Source: Kuschelorhynchus macadamiae (lineage: Eukaryota; Arthropoda; Insecta; Coleoptera; Curculionidae). Taken from it: a DNA stretch of 64,000 bases. Of this stretch, positions 43,041 to 54,810 are shown piece after piece. Under the pieces are notes generated by a model, which searched no databases, was not told the DNA's origin, and saw only the letters and a program-made list of their open reading frames with translations. The position numbers and the translations under genes were made by a program. How positions within the stretch are numbered: position 1 is the stretch's first letter; each line of letters opens with the position of its first letter. The DNA is taken from assembly GCA_030620095.1 (NCBI GenBank), contig JAUTXW010004484.1:669001-733000 (forward strand). The letters are read 5' to 3'.

Positions 43041-43600
43041 TGTACGTAGTCAAATTCTGTACGAGGGAAGTTGTAGGTAAAGCCGATTTTTTTCAGTTTA
43101 AAATTAACCACGAGTAAGATTTTTTTATGACATATATAAGCGAAGTTTAACGAAACAGTTGCAAATATCATGTAAGTAAAGACAATTTTAAATATAGTGA
43201 ATATATTTTATTCAAGATTATGTTTAGCGGGTTGGGGCCTAAATACAACCTCAGTTTTTAAAATCGGTCGGCGTTTCGACGATTTATTTGTCGTCTTCTT
43301 CAAGGCTGAAAATGATCATTTTTTATTACAGTATGGCCGCTCATAGGATACAAACAAAAATTATTAATAATATATAGCAAGGCTAACAACAACTGAATAT
43401 TTCTAAATTAATCTAAAAGCAATGTTTTAGTCTTTGGAAATATTTTCGATATTGAAGATAATAATAACTTTTTTTTTATAATTTGAAATACATTTTTTCT
43501 TAAATATAAAATATATATATATATATGGAAAACAAATCAATACGAACAAAAAGGTAACCACAACAACACAAAAAAACAAAATAAATAACAATAAATAAAT
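43041..43600. other. No gene; short conserved dispersed motif
   Basis: 43262-43305 holds AATCGGTCGGCGTTTCGACG with a following CGTCTTCTTCAAGG, a motif I associate with a dispersed arthropod repeat (recalled, unverified). 43507-43525 is a short (AT)n. TACGAGGGAAGTTGTAGG at 43061 resembles the end signature of the fold-back family. Confidence 0.4.
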
Positions 43601-44199
43601 GGAAACCTAGGGTTCATAAGTATTATTATTTGGGATATTTCACTTACTGACAGACAATGGAATTGAGACAACATTATTATTTGGCATCTTGGCACGCTAA
43701 GACGTAAATACATGTAAAACCAGCATTTTTTTTCACGATTAAAAACATTTTATTTGGCCGCTATTTTCCTCCGCCATTTTGAATTCGTACCACAATATTA
43801 CCATTTTTTTAAATATTTTATTAGGGCGCCATTTTGATTTGCTGTCTTACATTCATACCTAAATGTTACCAGTTTATTCCTATGTAACACTTGATTTGTG
43901 TGAAAAATTTTAGGCAAATTTGATAATTAGTTTTTTCAGTAATAATTTGTTTACATTTCCCAGGCCGCCATCTTGCACCGGCATATTGGATTCTTACCAA
44001 AATATTACCATGTCATCCCCATATGACCCTTAATTTTTGATTAAAATTCAAGTCAATCTGATAAGTAGTTTTTAAGCTATGCCGCGAACTGACAGACAAA
44101 CGGATCGACGGAACTGATAAAATTTATTTTTGGCACCTAAGACCGCTAAAACGTGAAGCCATATAAAACCTGAGTGGTGATTTTTTCACGATTACAAAC
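43600..44199 (+). repeat. Fold-back family piece, left-arm orientation
   Basis: Contains GGCCGCTATTTTCCTCCGCC, AGGCCGCCATCTTGCACCGG, GGTCATCC-like and CCCCATATGACCCTTAATTT, GACAGACAAACGGATCGACG and a final TTTTTTCACGATTACAAAC. It is the same unit as in 35947-37573. It continues at 46756 after the hAT insertion. Confidence 0.7.
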
Positions 44200-45044
44200 C
44201 AAGGTTGGGAAAAAACCACTTTTTTGGATTTTGACCAGGGCAGTTGTCAAAACTGGTTTTAACAGGACAAAATGGATAAAACCGCTCAAAGTAAAACCTT
44301 AAAAATCATAAAGTTTTTAAAGTTTCCCAGCAATGCTGGCACTCAAGCGCGCTCTTTATATCGGACGTAGACACTCTGGTCGCAACTTGTTTAAAATTAA
44401 AAGCTTTCCTTTGAGAAGCTCTATACAATTTCTTGCTGTACTGGAAACTGTACCTGAGTAATTTAATTTCTTGCGCTGTTAGTGTTGGTTGGTGCCTTAA
44501 TATGTCGAAGGTAAGTTATTTAATAATAATGTTTATTTTTATTATATAAATTACTGTTTTTTTGCATTCCGAAACTTCATCTCATCTTCCCATTACGAAA
44601 CAATAGATATACTTTTTACTTTCTAACAGTGCATTTAGAAATTACGTGAAACTAGTTCTATTGCATATTATACTGGGTGTCGAATGACACGTAGTAAATT
44701 ATATTATTTTCTGTGCTGGATTAATTATCTACTTCTGCGGCACAAAACCAATAATCGAAAACCAGCTGGTCAGACTTCAAGTTGTGTAAGATATTGTCAT
44801 GGTAGTTTTATAATCCGTTTTATTTGACTATAAACGGTTCATTAAAAATTAATGAAGTAATTATCGGCCTAAAAGTGTTGAAAAAAATGTCATCGGGTGT
44901 GTAAAAAAAATGTTTCAATTAGTACCTAATCCATACTATCAAACCGCCCTTACTTGCGTTACTATATTTTTGTTTCTAATTTATTTACTAATTATTTAAT
45001 TAATGATAATACTAATATTAATAATAAAATTATGTAATATTATA

Positions 45045-45809
45045 CAGGGTAGCCCATTAGTCTGAGGAAGTCCAATATTGTCGTTGATAATGGAGATATG
45101 AATGTTTGGTTTCTAACGTGCATGTCTTAAAAATATTTGTATATATTCAGGGTGTCCCAAAAAAGGCTGACAGAGAAAATATGCATTTTTTAAATGGAAC
45201 ACCCTATATTTGATTTGACATTTCGATTCGATTTAAAAAAATGAGCTTTGTTTTATATAATATATCATATTCCTAAATTGAATTGTTTTTGAACCATTTA
45301 AGTTTGACAATTTAAATTTTCAGATTTTCGAACGCTGTAAAACTTTTATTGTTTACCTTAGAGCAAAACGGATTGTACATTAATATTTTAGTTTTTATTC
45401 GTCTTTCTTATGGTGCCAAATTCCATTTTATTAAGAAGATAAACTTTTTCTAAAATTTCGCATTTTTTTAAATCTTTGCAAACGACCAAAATTATGCCAT
45501 AAGAAAGACTATAAAAAACCAAGGTAAGAATGCGCAATGAAAGTTGAACTGTGTAGATTTTACAGCCTTTCAAAATCTGAAAATTTAAATTTTCAATCTT
45601 AAATAGTTCAAAAGTAATTGAACTTAGGGATATATGTTATAGGGTGTTCCATTTAAAAAAAAATGCAAATTTTTTCTATAAGGCTTTTTTGGGATATCCT
45701 GCATACATACAAATATTTTTAGGACCCATACCACATTTATATAAATCTTTCTTCATATCTCCGTTAACAACGACGATATTGAACTTCCTCGGACTAATGT
45801 GCCACCCTG
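45045..45809. mobile_element. Fold-back MITE inside the hAT element, with an inner second set of ends
   Basis: The ends CAGGGTAGCCCATTAGTCTG and, on the other strand, CAGGGTGGCACATTAGTCCG are flanked by TA. The inverted match continues for >300 bp on each side. Inside, a second pair CAGGGTGTCCCAAAAAAGG (45148) and CTTTTTTGGGATATCCTG (to 45701) marks an inner element. Each arm also holds a 60-bp unit ending GGAACACCCTATA. No coding sequence. Confidence 0.8.
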
Positions 45810-46145
45810 TATGTTTATTCTTTTTAAAAGTACCTGGCTTTCTTTTATACATTACACATTAGATACTAATGAATCCCATGATTCGGTCTAAAAATGACAA
45901 AAAATCATGACTTCTTATGTAACCTTATATATATATTATAAACAGTAGTCGATCAACAGTTTGACATATCTATTTACTACAGGTTATACTCTGATAGACT
46001 ATTTCAAACACCTATACTTTTCAATTAGACATGCCAACATATATATCCAGATAAAGTGATCAAGATATAATATAAAAATATATATTTTTACTTAAAGTAT
46101 TTTTTGAATTTTTTTAATCAACTTATTCAAAATATTTAACTTTTC

Positions 46146-46420
46146 TGAAGGTGTTAAGACGAAGTTTTTATATAAGGATCCCATATGGTCATATTTTGAC
46201 CAACTAAGCGAGAACGGAAAGGTGACTGGCCAAATATGGAAAGTATATAATACCATAGTAAGCAGCAAAGCTCTGCGGTTAAAAGAACATTTTGGAGAAT
46301 GTAGATGTAAAGACACAAATGATCTGGAATTAGGTTCAACTACTAGCCATACACATGTTAACACAGAAAAAGAAAACAATTCAGATGATGAAATAATGAT
46401 TTTTATCTTGGTTATGTAAA
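46146..46420 (+). pseudogene. BED-type zinc finger remnant of hAT
   Basis: The plus strand reads DPIWSYFDQLSENGKVTGQ, KVYNTIVSSKALRLKEHFGE and CRCKDTND, then a Ser/Glu/Asn-rich tail. The W-YF, ..., L..H pattern is that of an N-terminal BED finger, the DNA-binding domain of hAT transposases. The central CxxC is degenerate (IWKVY), so zinc binding is lost. Confidence 0.55.
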
Positions 46421-46755
46421 CATAACTTATGTTTATTATATGTTCCTCTTAAACTAAAAAATAATATTTTTGTTGTTAATATCTATTTTTATTTTTGGAA
46501 AAATATATTTACTTAATAAATAAGTTCCATGTTGGATAAAGTTTATTTTCGTCTTATGTATAACGGTTTATACGGTTTAAATCTTGCAGTTAATAATGTT
46601 ATTTATAACTTACGCTTTTACAGAAAATAGTTTTGACCATTAACAGGATCAAATCTAATTTTGGCCATTTTGACCAGGGCGGTTTTAATCAAAACCGTGT
46701 TTAAAACCAGAGGTTTTAACCACCCTGTCCAAAACCTGCCAAACCTGTTACAAAC

Positions 46756-46912
46756 ACTCTATTTGGCCGCCATCTTGAGTTAGTACCACAATTTTACTAG
46801 TTTTTCTCTATACCACACTTAGATATAGCATACAATTTGAAATCAATCCATTTAGTAGTTTTTTCAGGCTAAATTTTTAAATATTTTATTAAGTCGCCAT
46901 TTTGTTTCGCCA
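46756..46912 (+). repeat. Fold-back family piece continued after the hAT
   Basis: TTGGCCGCCATCTTGAGTTA and AAGTCGCCATTTTGTTTCGC are in left-arm orientation. With 43600-44199 this forms one interrupted arm. Confidence 0.7.
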
Positions 46913-46915
46913 TGT

Positions 46916-47431
46916 TACAGCATCTTTTACCTTTCCAGCTTCACGACATTTTGTGTTAATTTTACTTAAGGTAGATTTAGTTATTGGATTTTTATTAGGA
47001 AATTTGTGATTAAAAATGTTACAAACATCTTGCAGGTTTCGCATTCTATCCCCATAACCCAGTTTAATTAAAATTTCAGTTTTAAATATTGTCAAGTAAC
47101 CTTTTGTGTGCAGGTATTTTAATAAAAGGTAATACGCTAAATTACGCATATTTGACACTTATTTTCGCAAAAACTGTCGACTTTTATAAAAAGGGCTCTA
47201 AATAACAAATATTGAGAATTTTACGCTGGTTTTAAAAAAGTTATATAATATAGGGTGTTCCATTAAAAAACATAATTTTCCTTTTCTAGCAGAAAACGGG
47301 AAACTTGGCAGCAATGCGGAACTCCCCATTGGATCCGGCATAGTTTTTATCCTAACTGTACGAATTTTCATTAAATTCAGGTAAGCGGTACCTGAGATAT
47401 TTCGCCGTTTCCTTACTTTTGTTACACGCTG
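46916..47431 (-). mobile_element. Solo end of a DDE transposon with transposase N-terminus
   Basis: The minus strand starts at the right terminus (g47431, TA at 47432-47433) with CAGCGTGTAACAAAAGTAAG, the same end as the element at 52304-55089. After ~280 bp it reads KTEILIKLGYGDRMRNLQDV, CNIFNHKFPNKNPITKSTLS and AGKVKDA, then stops. Only the 5' arm and ~60 codons remain. This is the part that is duplicated in inverted form in 52304-55089. Confidence 0.75.
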
Positions 47432-47433
47432 TA

Positions 47434-47545
47434 TATGTGTTACTAAATGACTATGTACCTAACTAAAATGCATCACACTTCAGTATTCCCAATAAGAGGA
47501 AAGATTCATAATGAGGGTAGTTTCTGGTAAAGGACATTTACCAAT
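47434..47545 (-). repeat. Fold-back family piece, right-arm orientation
   Basis: ATGTGTTACTAAATGACTAT, AATAAGAGGAAAGATTCATA and GGTAAAGGACATTTACCAAT match the outer end of the right arm at 40905-41015. It is the opposite orientation to 46756-46912, so together they are another fold-back copy. Confidence 0.7.
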
Positions 47546-48035
47546 TGTTTTTATTTTTAATGTTGGTTTTTGTTTCTCAAGAATGGTAATTTGTTTATTG
47601 AAAATCCTGGATTTGAATTAGCACAAAAAATGATTAGCAAAATAAAATATTAACGTTGAATTTATTGTTTATCTCCTCTGTCAAATGTTGTGTGGAACGT
47701 TTCAAAAGGCGTTTAGTATATTAATTAAAGCGCTAAAATAAATACACACAAAAACACAAAAGCTCTTAGTGTAAAATTATTTGTGTATTGTACTGTTTAA
47801 TCGATTTTTGTTTTGTCATTCACAAAGAAAATAGACCTTCACCGACATCTGTTTGCAAAACTGAAACAGAATATACAAATTATTCTCATTGCAGAAAAAT
47901 AGAATAAATGGAAACTGGTAGAAAGCAATTTACATTACGGACTTTGTCCGCATTAGGTGAAATGAAAACATTATAATTAAAAGTGTCATTTTAGCTAAAG
48001 CGGTTACATTTTAATTATAATTAAGGTGTACAAAA
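47546..48035. other. No gene seen
   Basis: AT-rich; no motif, repeat or open frame worth calling. Confidence 0.4.
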
Positions 48036-48039
48036 ACAT

Positions 48040-48905
48040 TTTGCATGCTCATATTAAAATTACTCAGCAAGAAAAAGGGTTGCGGATTTTCTTTTTCCAC
48101 TACGTCTGAAGGCTCCTTTGCTGAATATCCATGTTTCATCTAAAAATACTGGAGTAAAGGCTTCTTGCGATGCGATATTTTTTGTATATTCACACATTTC
48201 ATTCTATTAATTTGAATGTCGGGTAATTTCATTAAATATTTTCTGTTATTAGTTTTCTTCCATCTGAATCCTATATTACAGCACCAATTTCGCAGAAACG
48301 AAGGGGAATAACAAAAAAACCACTGAGATCTTCATTTAACTTCTTGTAAAATGGTCATCGTAACGTTTCTATATATTTAAAACACTAAGCCAGAATTTTC
48401 AGCACCAATTTATATGATTTTTTTCTGAAATGATCGTCTGGTTATCGAGACATTTTAACACTATTGTTTGTATTGTTTTATTGCATATTTTTTCTATAAA
48501 ACCGATATGTTTTTCTTCAACTACATTTCTGGATGATGTGGTGAAAGCGCCCCATGCTCTTATAATTTCATTGAAAACTCATCGCGCCATCTAACGGAAA
48601 GGGCAGAACCAGGCCTGCCGGGATAGCTAGTTCAATTTTGTTGGCAATTTTAATGTATTCCTTTTTAACATACATCATATAAATTGTATCCCTGATTTTC
48701 TTCTTCACAAAATCATATATTTAGGTTCTGTATTTCGTTATTTTTTCTGATATGCTGCTTAAATACGTTTTGTCTGATTGAACTCGCCTCCGACGCCCTC
48801 AGTAGTACATTATTATAGTCAATTAGTAACCCTTTTCTAAGCTGCTGCTTTTCCATCTCAAAAAATGCCGGCACATTTAAAATTAATAATTGAACCGGCA
48901 TTTTC
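48040..48905 (-). pseudogene. Decayed DDE-type transposase of another group
   Basis: The minus strand from 48901 reads an N-terminal open stretch (LILNVPAFFEMEKQQLRKGL, ASEASSIRQNVFKQHIRKN). After many stops it gives GFRWKKTNNRKYLMKLPDI (48290-48220), QEAFTPVFLDETWIFSKGAF and RRSGKRKSATLF (48180-48070). The box VFLDETWIF is the first catalytic Asp region of an IS630-related transposase family widespread in insects (recalled as often annotated uncharacterised). The second and third catalytic regions are missing. Ends not found. Confidence 0.55.
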
Positions 48906-48963
48906 GAATGAATGACAATATTATTTTGACACCGCCTTTGACGAACAGGTAAAAAATCTTCTA

Positions 48964-50971
48964 CAGTGACGGCTATTCAGGTGAAGTAGGTGAAGTGCTA
49001 CTTCACCAGGAAAAATAAACAAGCAAACATCTAACCATATGCATGAGGGCATGTCTTTTTAAAGCTTTCAATCGAACTTTATTATAACAACTATAACAGT
49101 GGCGCAAACCGCTTCGACTTTGCTGGAGGTGCTATGTTTAGTTTACGATTTTCCTACTACGTTGCCATGACAACGCGTACATGATGACGTCGACCGCATG
49201 GAAGATTAATGTTAACCAGGGACATACAACGTTTTTGGTGAATTGCTCACGCATTACACTATATCCACGTGTCGTTCAGTTTGGGGTGGTTGTTTACTTT
49301 TATTTTCGCGGATTTCGCTGCAACCGGTTAGTTCCGTTGCAGTTTACTTGACTGTTTTGTGTTATATTTATTTATGGTGTTGTTACAACTTTATTTGGTG
49401 TCGGGTGTATTAATTTACATTATTGATGAATCCGATCACGGATGTCGTTTGCATTTTGTTGGAAACTTTTAGGTTTATCAATATCGAGAAGTTCCCAAGA
49501 ACTAAAAAATCGTCACAAAAAAAATTATAAATGTTTTTACTGGTGACTCGAAAACTATTCAAAACGAAATAATTAATCATTAATTGAATTTAATTGAATG
49601 CATTTCTGATTATTTAAATGCCCATATAAAAAATGAAATAATGAACACACGTTTTTTTCTGTGCAAGTGGATGACACCACTGATATTATGCAAACCTCCC
49701 AGTGCTCCATAATTTTAAGATACGTTAATTCAGAAGGTTCAGTAGTCGAGAGATTCTTAGGATTTTATAATGTCAGCTCCGATAGAACGTCGGAGAATTT
49801 ATATTCTCTATTGGATCAAATTTTGGGCCAATTTGACTATAAACATAAATTAATAGGGCAATGTTACGATGGCGCAAGTGTGATGTCTAGCCATCTAAAT
49901 GGCCTTCAAAAAAAAAGGAAAAGCCGTATTTGTCCTGATGCAGCAAAGTTTAAAAATATTTGTAAATGTCGAATTTTTTTGCAAGCCTTAGTGGTCTTCC
50001 CTCATTATTTCATCACTCAGTCAAACGAACGTATGCTCTTACATCTGCATCTACGAGGCGTATACCAACAATTACAGAAACTCATTGGTCTTCAAATTCG
50101 AAGTTAGTAAATGTGATTGTTCAAGTTGCGTTCTTCAAAAAAAATCGTTTGACATTCATTTTTGCATATCCAATATAAAACGCTGTCGTGAAGCGCTCTG
50201 TAAAAAAAGAAATGAACATTTTTTTTAATGCCATATCTGATAAAGTAAATTCTATTACAGAAATAAATCATTACAAACGAGAGCTTGCTAAGCTTTCACT
50301 TGAGGAAATTAGGGTCAAGTATAGAACCCTTTTTTATGAAATATATGACCATATTTTAATGGAAATGACACTAAGCTTTCAAGACTCTGAAAAACTTACA
50401 TTTTTATGTTTGGCAGATTCTGCTAAATTTTCCGAATATAGTTTAAATTTTCCGACTGGCCCGTTTGAAAATTTGTTACAGTTATATGGAGAAATATTTT
50501 CAAAAAGTCAACGACTTAAAAATGAGCTTGGTCTTATTTTTGCCAATGACAGTAATTGGAATATATCGCTGCTAGAGCAAGTGAAAAAAAATTAATGCAA
50601 ATAAAGATATTTTAACCAAAGCATATAAAGTGTTTTCTCTTATTTTGACAATACCGTCGACAAGTGCTTCAGTGGAAAGAAGTCTTTCTTGCCTCAAACG
50701 TGTAAACGTGTATGTGTATTTAAGAAATACAATATCTCAAAAAAGGAATGTCTGGAGGAGATTAGGGCAACTCATCCATTTTATAAGGATGTTATAAATA
50801 AATTTGCTGCTATGAAGGATAGGAGAATTGATTTAGTATACAAAATTTAGGTAAGTCGTAAAAAATATTTTACCCCTTCTACATATAAAAAAAATTCTGG
50901 AAAAAAGTTATTGCGATATTTTCTTGCTTCATTTGCACTTCACTTACTTTTTCACCCGCAAGCCGCCACTG
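48964..50971 (+). mobile_element. hAT element (ZMYM1-like), internally deleted
   Basis: The left end CAGTGACGGCTATTCAGGTG with AAGTAGGTGAAGTG pairs with the complement of the right end (CAGTGGCGGCTTGCGGGTG). The flanking 8-mers ATCTTCTA and GACTACTA match at five of eight positions, consistent with an aged hAT duplication. 2008 bp; the transposase inside lacks large parts. The ends resemble the hAT terminus at 58699. Confidence 0.75.
49655..50850 (+). pseudogene. hAT transposase pseudogene
   Basis: Fragments in order: VDDTTDIMQTSQCSIILRYV (first catalytic Asp region), SVVERFLGFYNVSSDRTSEN, LIGQCYDGASVMSSHLNGLQ (second catalytic region), a frameshift with loss of the HCCAHRLNLV segment, ECRIFFASLSGLPSLFHHS, and RIPTITETHWSSNSKLVNVI where ETRW is expected. 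A frame 50188-50595 (KLSLEEIRVKYRTLFYEIYD) follows. Past more stops come IPSTSASVERS-like and HPFYKDVINKFAAMKDRRID from the C-terminal dimerisation region. Same family as the transposase at 62507-64000, whose sequence fills its gaps. Confidence 0.8.
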
Positions 50972-51115
50972 GACTACTACAGAAGCGAAAGTCATTTTAT
51001 ATTAAAATCTTTTATTGCCTATGAATATATATAATTCTATGAATTAAAAAGAAATATAAGAAAATGAAGTTACAGTCAAGCCCTATTACCTTTACTTTAC
51101 ATACTTTCCTTTACG

Positions 51116-51520
51116 AAGGAAAATAAATTTTATTCAGAACACAGTTATCAATAACTATCGACAACAATTAATATATTGTATATCGACTAACTATCAATAG
51201 TGATACTACTATCGATATATCGAAATAAATCCCATCCTTATTTCAATTCAATCTAAGCACCTAAATATTTTAAAAAATGCTGTATTTTTACCTGTGATAT
51301 TGTCTATTCTTGTACTTTTTATGTTTTTCGTTAATAGGTTGACTTTTACTTTTGTTATGTTTGTATTTGTTCTAAACCAGAAAAAAAAACATTACTTTAT
51401 TTATTTATTTTAAAGAATAGAAACGGTCTTATTAGAAAATACCGAATCATACTTCAACCGACTTCAAAAAGAAGGAGGCTATCAATTAGATCCTATGTAT
51501 TTTTTAGCAATGGCTTGACC
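51116..51520 (+). repeat. Dispersed ~400-bp repeat, copy 1
   Basis: From AATAAATTTTATTCAGAACA through a TATCGATA-rich block (ACTATCGATATATCGAAATA) and ATTTTAAAAAATGCTGTATT to CAACCGACTTCAAAAAGAAG with GAGGCTATCAATTAG. It aligns along its length with 57622-58062. The CCGACTTCAAAAAGGAGGAGG-type motif is one I recall from many arthropod repeats. Confidence 0.75.
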
Positions 51521-52303
51521 AGTTTGGATGAAATTTTCAGAGAATATTCAGAATGTTATCGGAATGGACCCATAACAAGCATATTGAAAAAAAATTTTAA
51601 AAATGGCGGAGTGGCGCCAGTTTGAACGGTTTTGCACTCTGTTATATTGAACAATATATGCCTTCACTAATGCGTTCACCATTCTGGCAGGAAGAAAAAG
51701 TATGTATGTTATCGTATATTGTTATATGTTAATGCCACAGTGTTACATAATATGCAGTGGCTATTTGTTAAACTTGACGTTTATAAATAGATCTACAAAG
51801 GATGAAATATTTTTTTTTATAAAAACAATAAAACCGAGTTCAAAAATTTCACTAAAAAGTGGAAAATATTATTTTATTTCATCTGGAAAATTTTACTCTG
51901 TGAAGTCGGTGATAGTAGTTTTTTTAGTAACATTTTTTTTGACATTTCACTAGCTCGTAAAATTGGATTTTTACTACTCTTACGAGGGAAATAAAAATGT
52001 GTATTGACTTTCGTAATTTAAATTGAATACTTTCTATAATGTTGTTTCATTTAATGGGTGTCTTCTTCCTAATTTTAAACATATCAGACAAAGATATGTC
52101 TTTAAAGATAATCGAGAAATATTACAAAAACCCTCCCGTAGGAGTGTACAGTGTATTTCTTTTAAAACAACAAAGTCAATGTTAATATTTTTACTTTTCA
52201 ATTACCGTTTATTTACATATCTACAATCCTGACTTAACGCTTTTGAATTTAACTTTTTTTTCTACCTTGTAAAATAAAGGTTGTAGGCCACGTTCAAAGT
52301 ATA
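51521..52303. other. No gene seen
   Basis: AT-rich, short open frames without motifs. TTACGAGGGAAATAAAAATG near 51980 resembles the fold-back family end. Confidence 0.4.
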
Positions 52304-52368
52304 CAGCGTGTAACTAAAGTAAGGAAACGGTGAAATATCTCAGGTAACGGTTACCTCAATTTAATTAA

Positions 52369-53239
52369 CAGGGTCTTCCATGGAGGAGAAAAAACGATAA
52401 TTTTTTAAATCCCCCCGTATTTCTCAAGAAATTCAAAATAGCCAATCGATGTATTTTAGCTCGGAGGATTCGAAAATCGTAACAAAAAAACAATTGAATA
52501 AGAAACAAAAGACTTACACCAAGGATGTTGTGTTTTTTAAACGGAACACCCTATATATTATTACATTTTTGGATTCTATGGTCAATTGTAAGTGTTTTTT
52601 AATAAGGGTACTATATTTTCTATCTTCAACTATTTTTGATTTATTGATGTTTGAAAATTGACATTTTTGCTTCTTTGAGCGGTCATAGCACCTGAACGGT
52701 TGGACCTAAAGCAAAATAACTTTCAGATTCCTATCATAATTTTTCATAAGCTATCCTATGATGCTAGTCAAACAAAAAAACGGTGATCACCCTCATCACC
52801 TGTATTTCGTATGAATATATTCAATTAAATAGGTAGCAAAATAATTTTCATTTTTTGTTTGACTGGCATCACAAGATAGTTTATCAAAAACTAAGATAGA
52901 AATGTGAAAGTTATTTTGCTCTAGGTCGAACCGTTCAGGTGCTATGATGGCTCAAAGAAGCAAATATGTCAATTTTCAAACATCAATAAATCAAAAACAG
53001 TTGAAGATAGACATATAATACACTTATTAAAAAATACGTAGAATTGAGCATAGATTCTAAAAATGTAATAATATCTAGGGTGTTTTGTTTAAAAAACGCA
53101 ACATCCTTGCGTCAGTCTTTTGTTTCTGATTAAATTGTTCTTTTGTTACAATTTTCTCCGAGCTAAAATAAATCGATTGGCTGTTTCTTGAGAAATACTG
53201 GGGTCAAAAAATTTTTTTCCTCCTCAATGGAAGACCCTG
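52369..53239. mobile_element. 871-bp near-perfect palindrome (fold-back MITE)
   Basis: It starts CAGGGTCTTCCATGGAGGAG and its other end reads CAGGGTCTTCCATTGAGGAG on the minus strand. The two arms match for about 400 bp each (shared: CGGAACACCCTATATATT vs CAAAACACCCTAGATATT; TGAAAATTGACATTTTTGCT; CACCTGAACGGTT), separated by less than 100 bp near 52790-52850. No coding capacity. It lies inside the left TIR of the surrounding transposon. Confidence 0.85.
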
Positions 53240-53528
53240 TACACTTAAATCTGAAATTCTGAAGGATCCAATGGCGAGTTCCGCATTGCTCCCAGGTTTA
53301 CCATTTTTCTGTTATAAAAGGAATTTTTTTGTTATAAAACACACTATATTATATTACTTTTTTAAAATTTGCGTAAAATTCTCAATATTTTTTGTTAAGA
53401 GCACCTTTTATGAAAGTCAATAGTTTTTGCGAAAATAAGGGTCTAACATCCATAATTTAATGTATTACCTTTTATTAAAATACATGCACTGATATGTTTG
53501 ACAATGTCAGTTTTGTTGATTTACAAAA

Positions 53529-54600
53529 ATGGATCCTTTAACTGAAACCCAGAGAATTGAAATTTTAGTTATACTGGGTTATAGGGATAGAATGCGAAAC
53601 CTGCAAGATGTTTATAGCATTTTTAATGACGAATATCCTGACAGAAATTGAATAACTAAATCTACCGTAAGTAAAATTAACAAACATTTTCATGAAACTG
53701 GAAAGGTAAAAGATGCTGTATGTTCTGGCAGACCTAAAAGGACAATAGATGGTGATAAGGCTTTGAATGTTTTAATCAGTTTAGAAGAAAATCCGCACCT
53801 CTACCAGAATATTAGGAAGGAAAAAATGATGTTTCACACATGTCCGTTGATGGACTTCTAAAAACCGAATATTTTCATCCGTACAAAATAACTTTGAGGC
53901 AAGAACTCTCTAAGGATGTTCACGATAGGCGCTTGGTATTTTGTGAAATCAAGATGGAACGTTAATTAATACTAATCTAAATTTTGTCAGTCAAATTATT
54001 TTTTCTGACGAAGCAATTTTTTTTAATAGAAAATTAACAGTGAAAATCATACCCAATTTCCCCAAAAGATAAATATTTGGTGTGGGAAAAGGGTGCAAAA
54101 ATAATCGGTCCCTTCTTCATGGAAGACACATTAACTGGAGAAAGATATTTGAATCTTTTAAGGACTGAAATTGTTACAGCTATTGCAGAACTAGTTCCGA
54201 ATAACCGTAAGTTCCTTACTTTACCTGCTGTATTAAGTATTTAAACTTGATTTTTTTTGGTAATGGTGCACCAAAGATGAAATATGGTTTCAGCAGGATG
54301 GTGCTCCACCGCATTTTGCTCGAAATGTTCGAGAATATTTAGACAATGTTTTATTTTTGAAGATGGATTGGACGTAGGGGTAAAATAGAATGGCCATCTC
54401 GGTCTTCGGACTTGACGCTTCTCTACTACTTTTTGTGGGGACACCTTAAATATGTGGTATAAAAAAACTAAGCCAAATGACCTCAAGGATTTAAACGAGC
54501 GAATAGAAATCGAATGTAGACGAATCGAGGAGGCCGGCATTTTTTAAATGTAGTAAATGTTTTCCCACAGTATTTGACCTACTGTCAGGAAGTAACTCGA
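53529..54600 (+). pseudogene. DDE transposase pseudogene
   Basis: ATG at 53529: MDPLTETQRIEILVILGYRD, RMRNLQDVYSIFNDEYPDRN, a stop, ITKSTVSKINKHFHETGKVK, CSGRPKRTIDGDKALNVLIS and LEENPHLYQN. Then come several frameshifts and a deleted first catalytic region (IIFSDEAIFFN at about 53998 survives). GAKIIGPFFMEDTLTGERYL, WFQQDGAPPHFARNVREYLD (second Asp, 54290-54350), WIGRRGKIEWPSRSSDL (third Asp) and FLWGHLKY follow. Many lesions. Same family as the fragment at 46916-47431. Confidence 0.8.
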
Positions 54601-54690
54601 CAGTATTTTAAACACCTTACTTAGTTTCATTAATTTATTGTTTGTTGTATTAGGTATTTCTTTTTTGCATTGTATTGTTTCCGTTGTTTT

Positions 54691-54810
54691 TTACAACCTA
54701 ATTTTAAAGTTGAGACGCTGTTTTCTCTTGCTATTGTTTTGGTAGCAAGATGAGGAGCTATTGTGCTTTCCGGTCTGCCAGAACGTACAGCATCTTTTAC
54801 CTTTCCAGTA
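54691..54810 (-). repeat. Reversed transposase N-terminal segment in the right arm
   Basis: The minus strand reads GKVKDAVRSGRPESTIAPHL and ENSVSTLKLG, matching GKVKDAVCSGRPKRTIDGDK in the main ORF, but in opposite orientation and joined to the right TIR. It parallels the arm at 33620-33955. Confidence 0.65.

Larger units (their letters stand above)
44200..46747 (+). mobile_element. hAT-like transposon with perfect 8-bp target duplication
   Basis: TTACAAAC occurs at 44192-44199 and again at 46748-46755, directly flanking an element that begins CAAGGTTGGGAAAAAACC and ends GGTTTTGGACAGG-type sequence on the other strand (CCAAAACCTGCCAAACCTG on the plus strand). Eight-bp duplications and such ends are diagnostic of hAT. 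2548 bp long. It carries only a BED-finger-like remnant (46146-46420) and no transposase catalytic core, so it is non-autonomous. A MITE (45045-45809) is nested in it. Confidence 0.85.
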
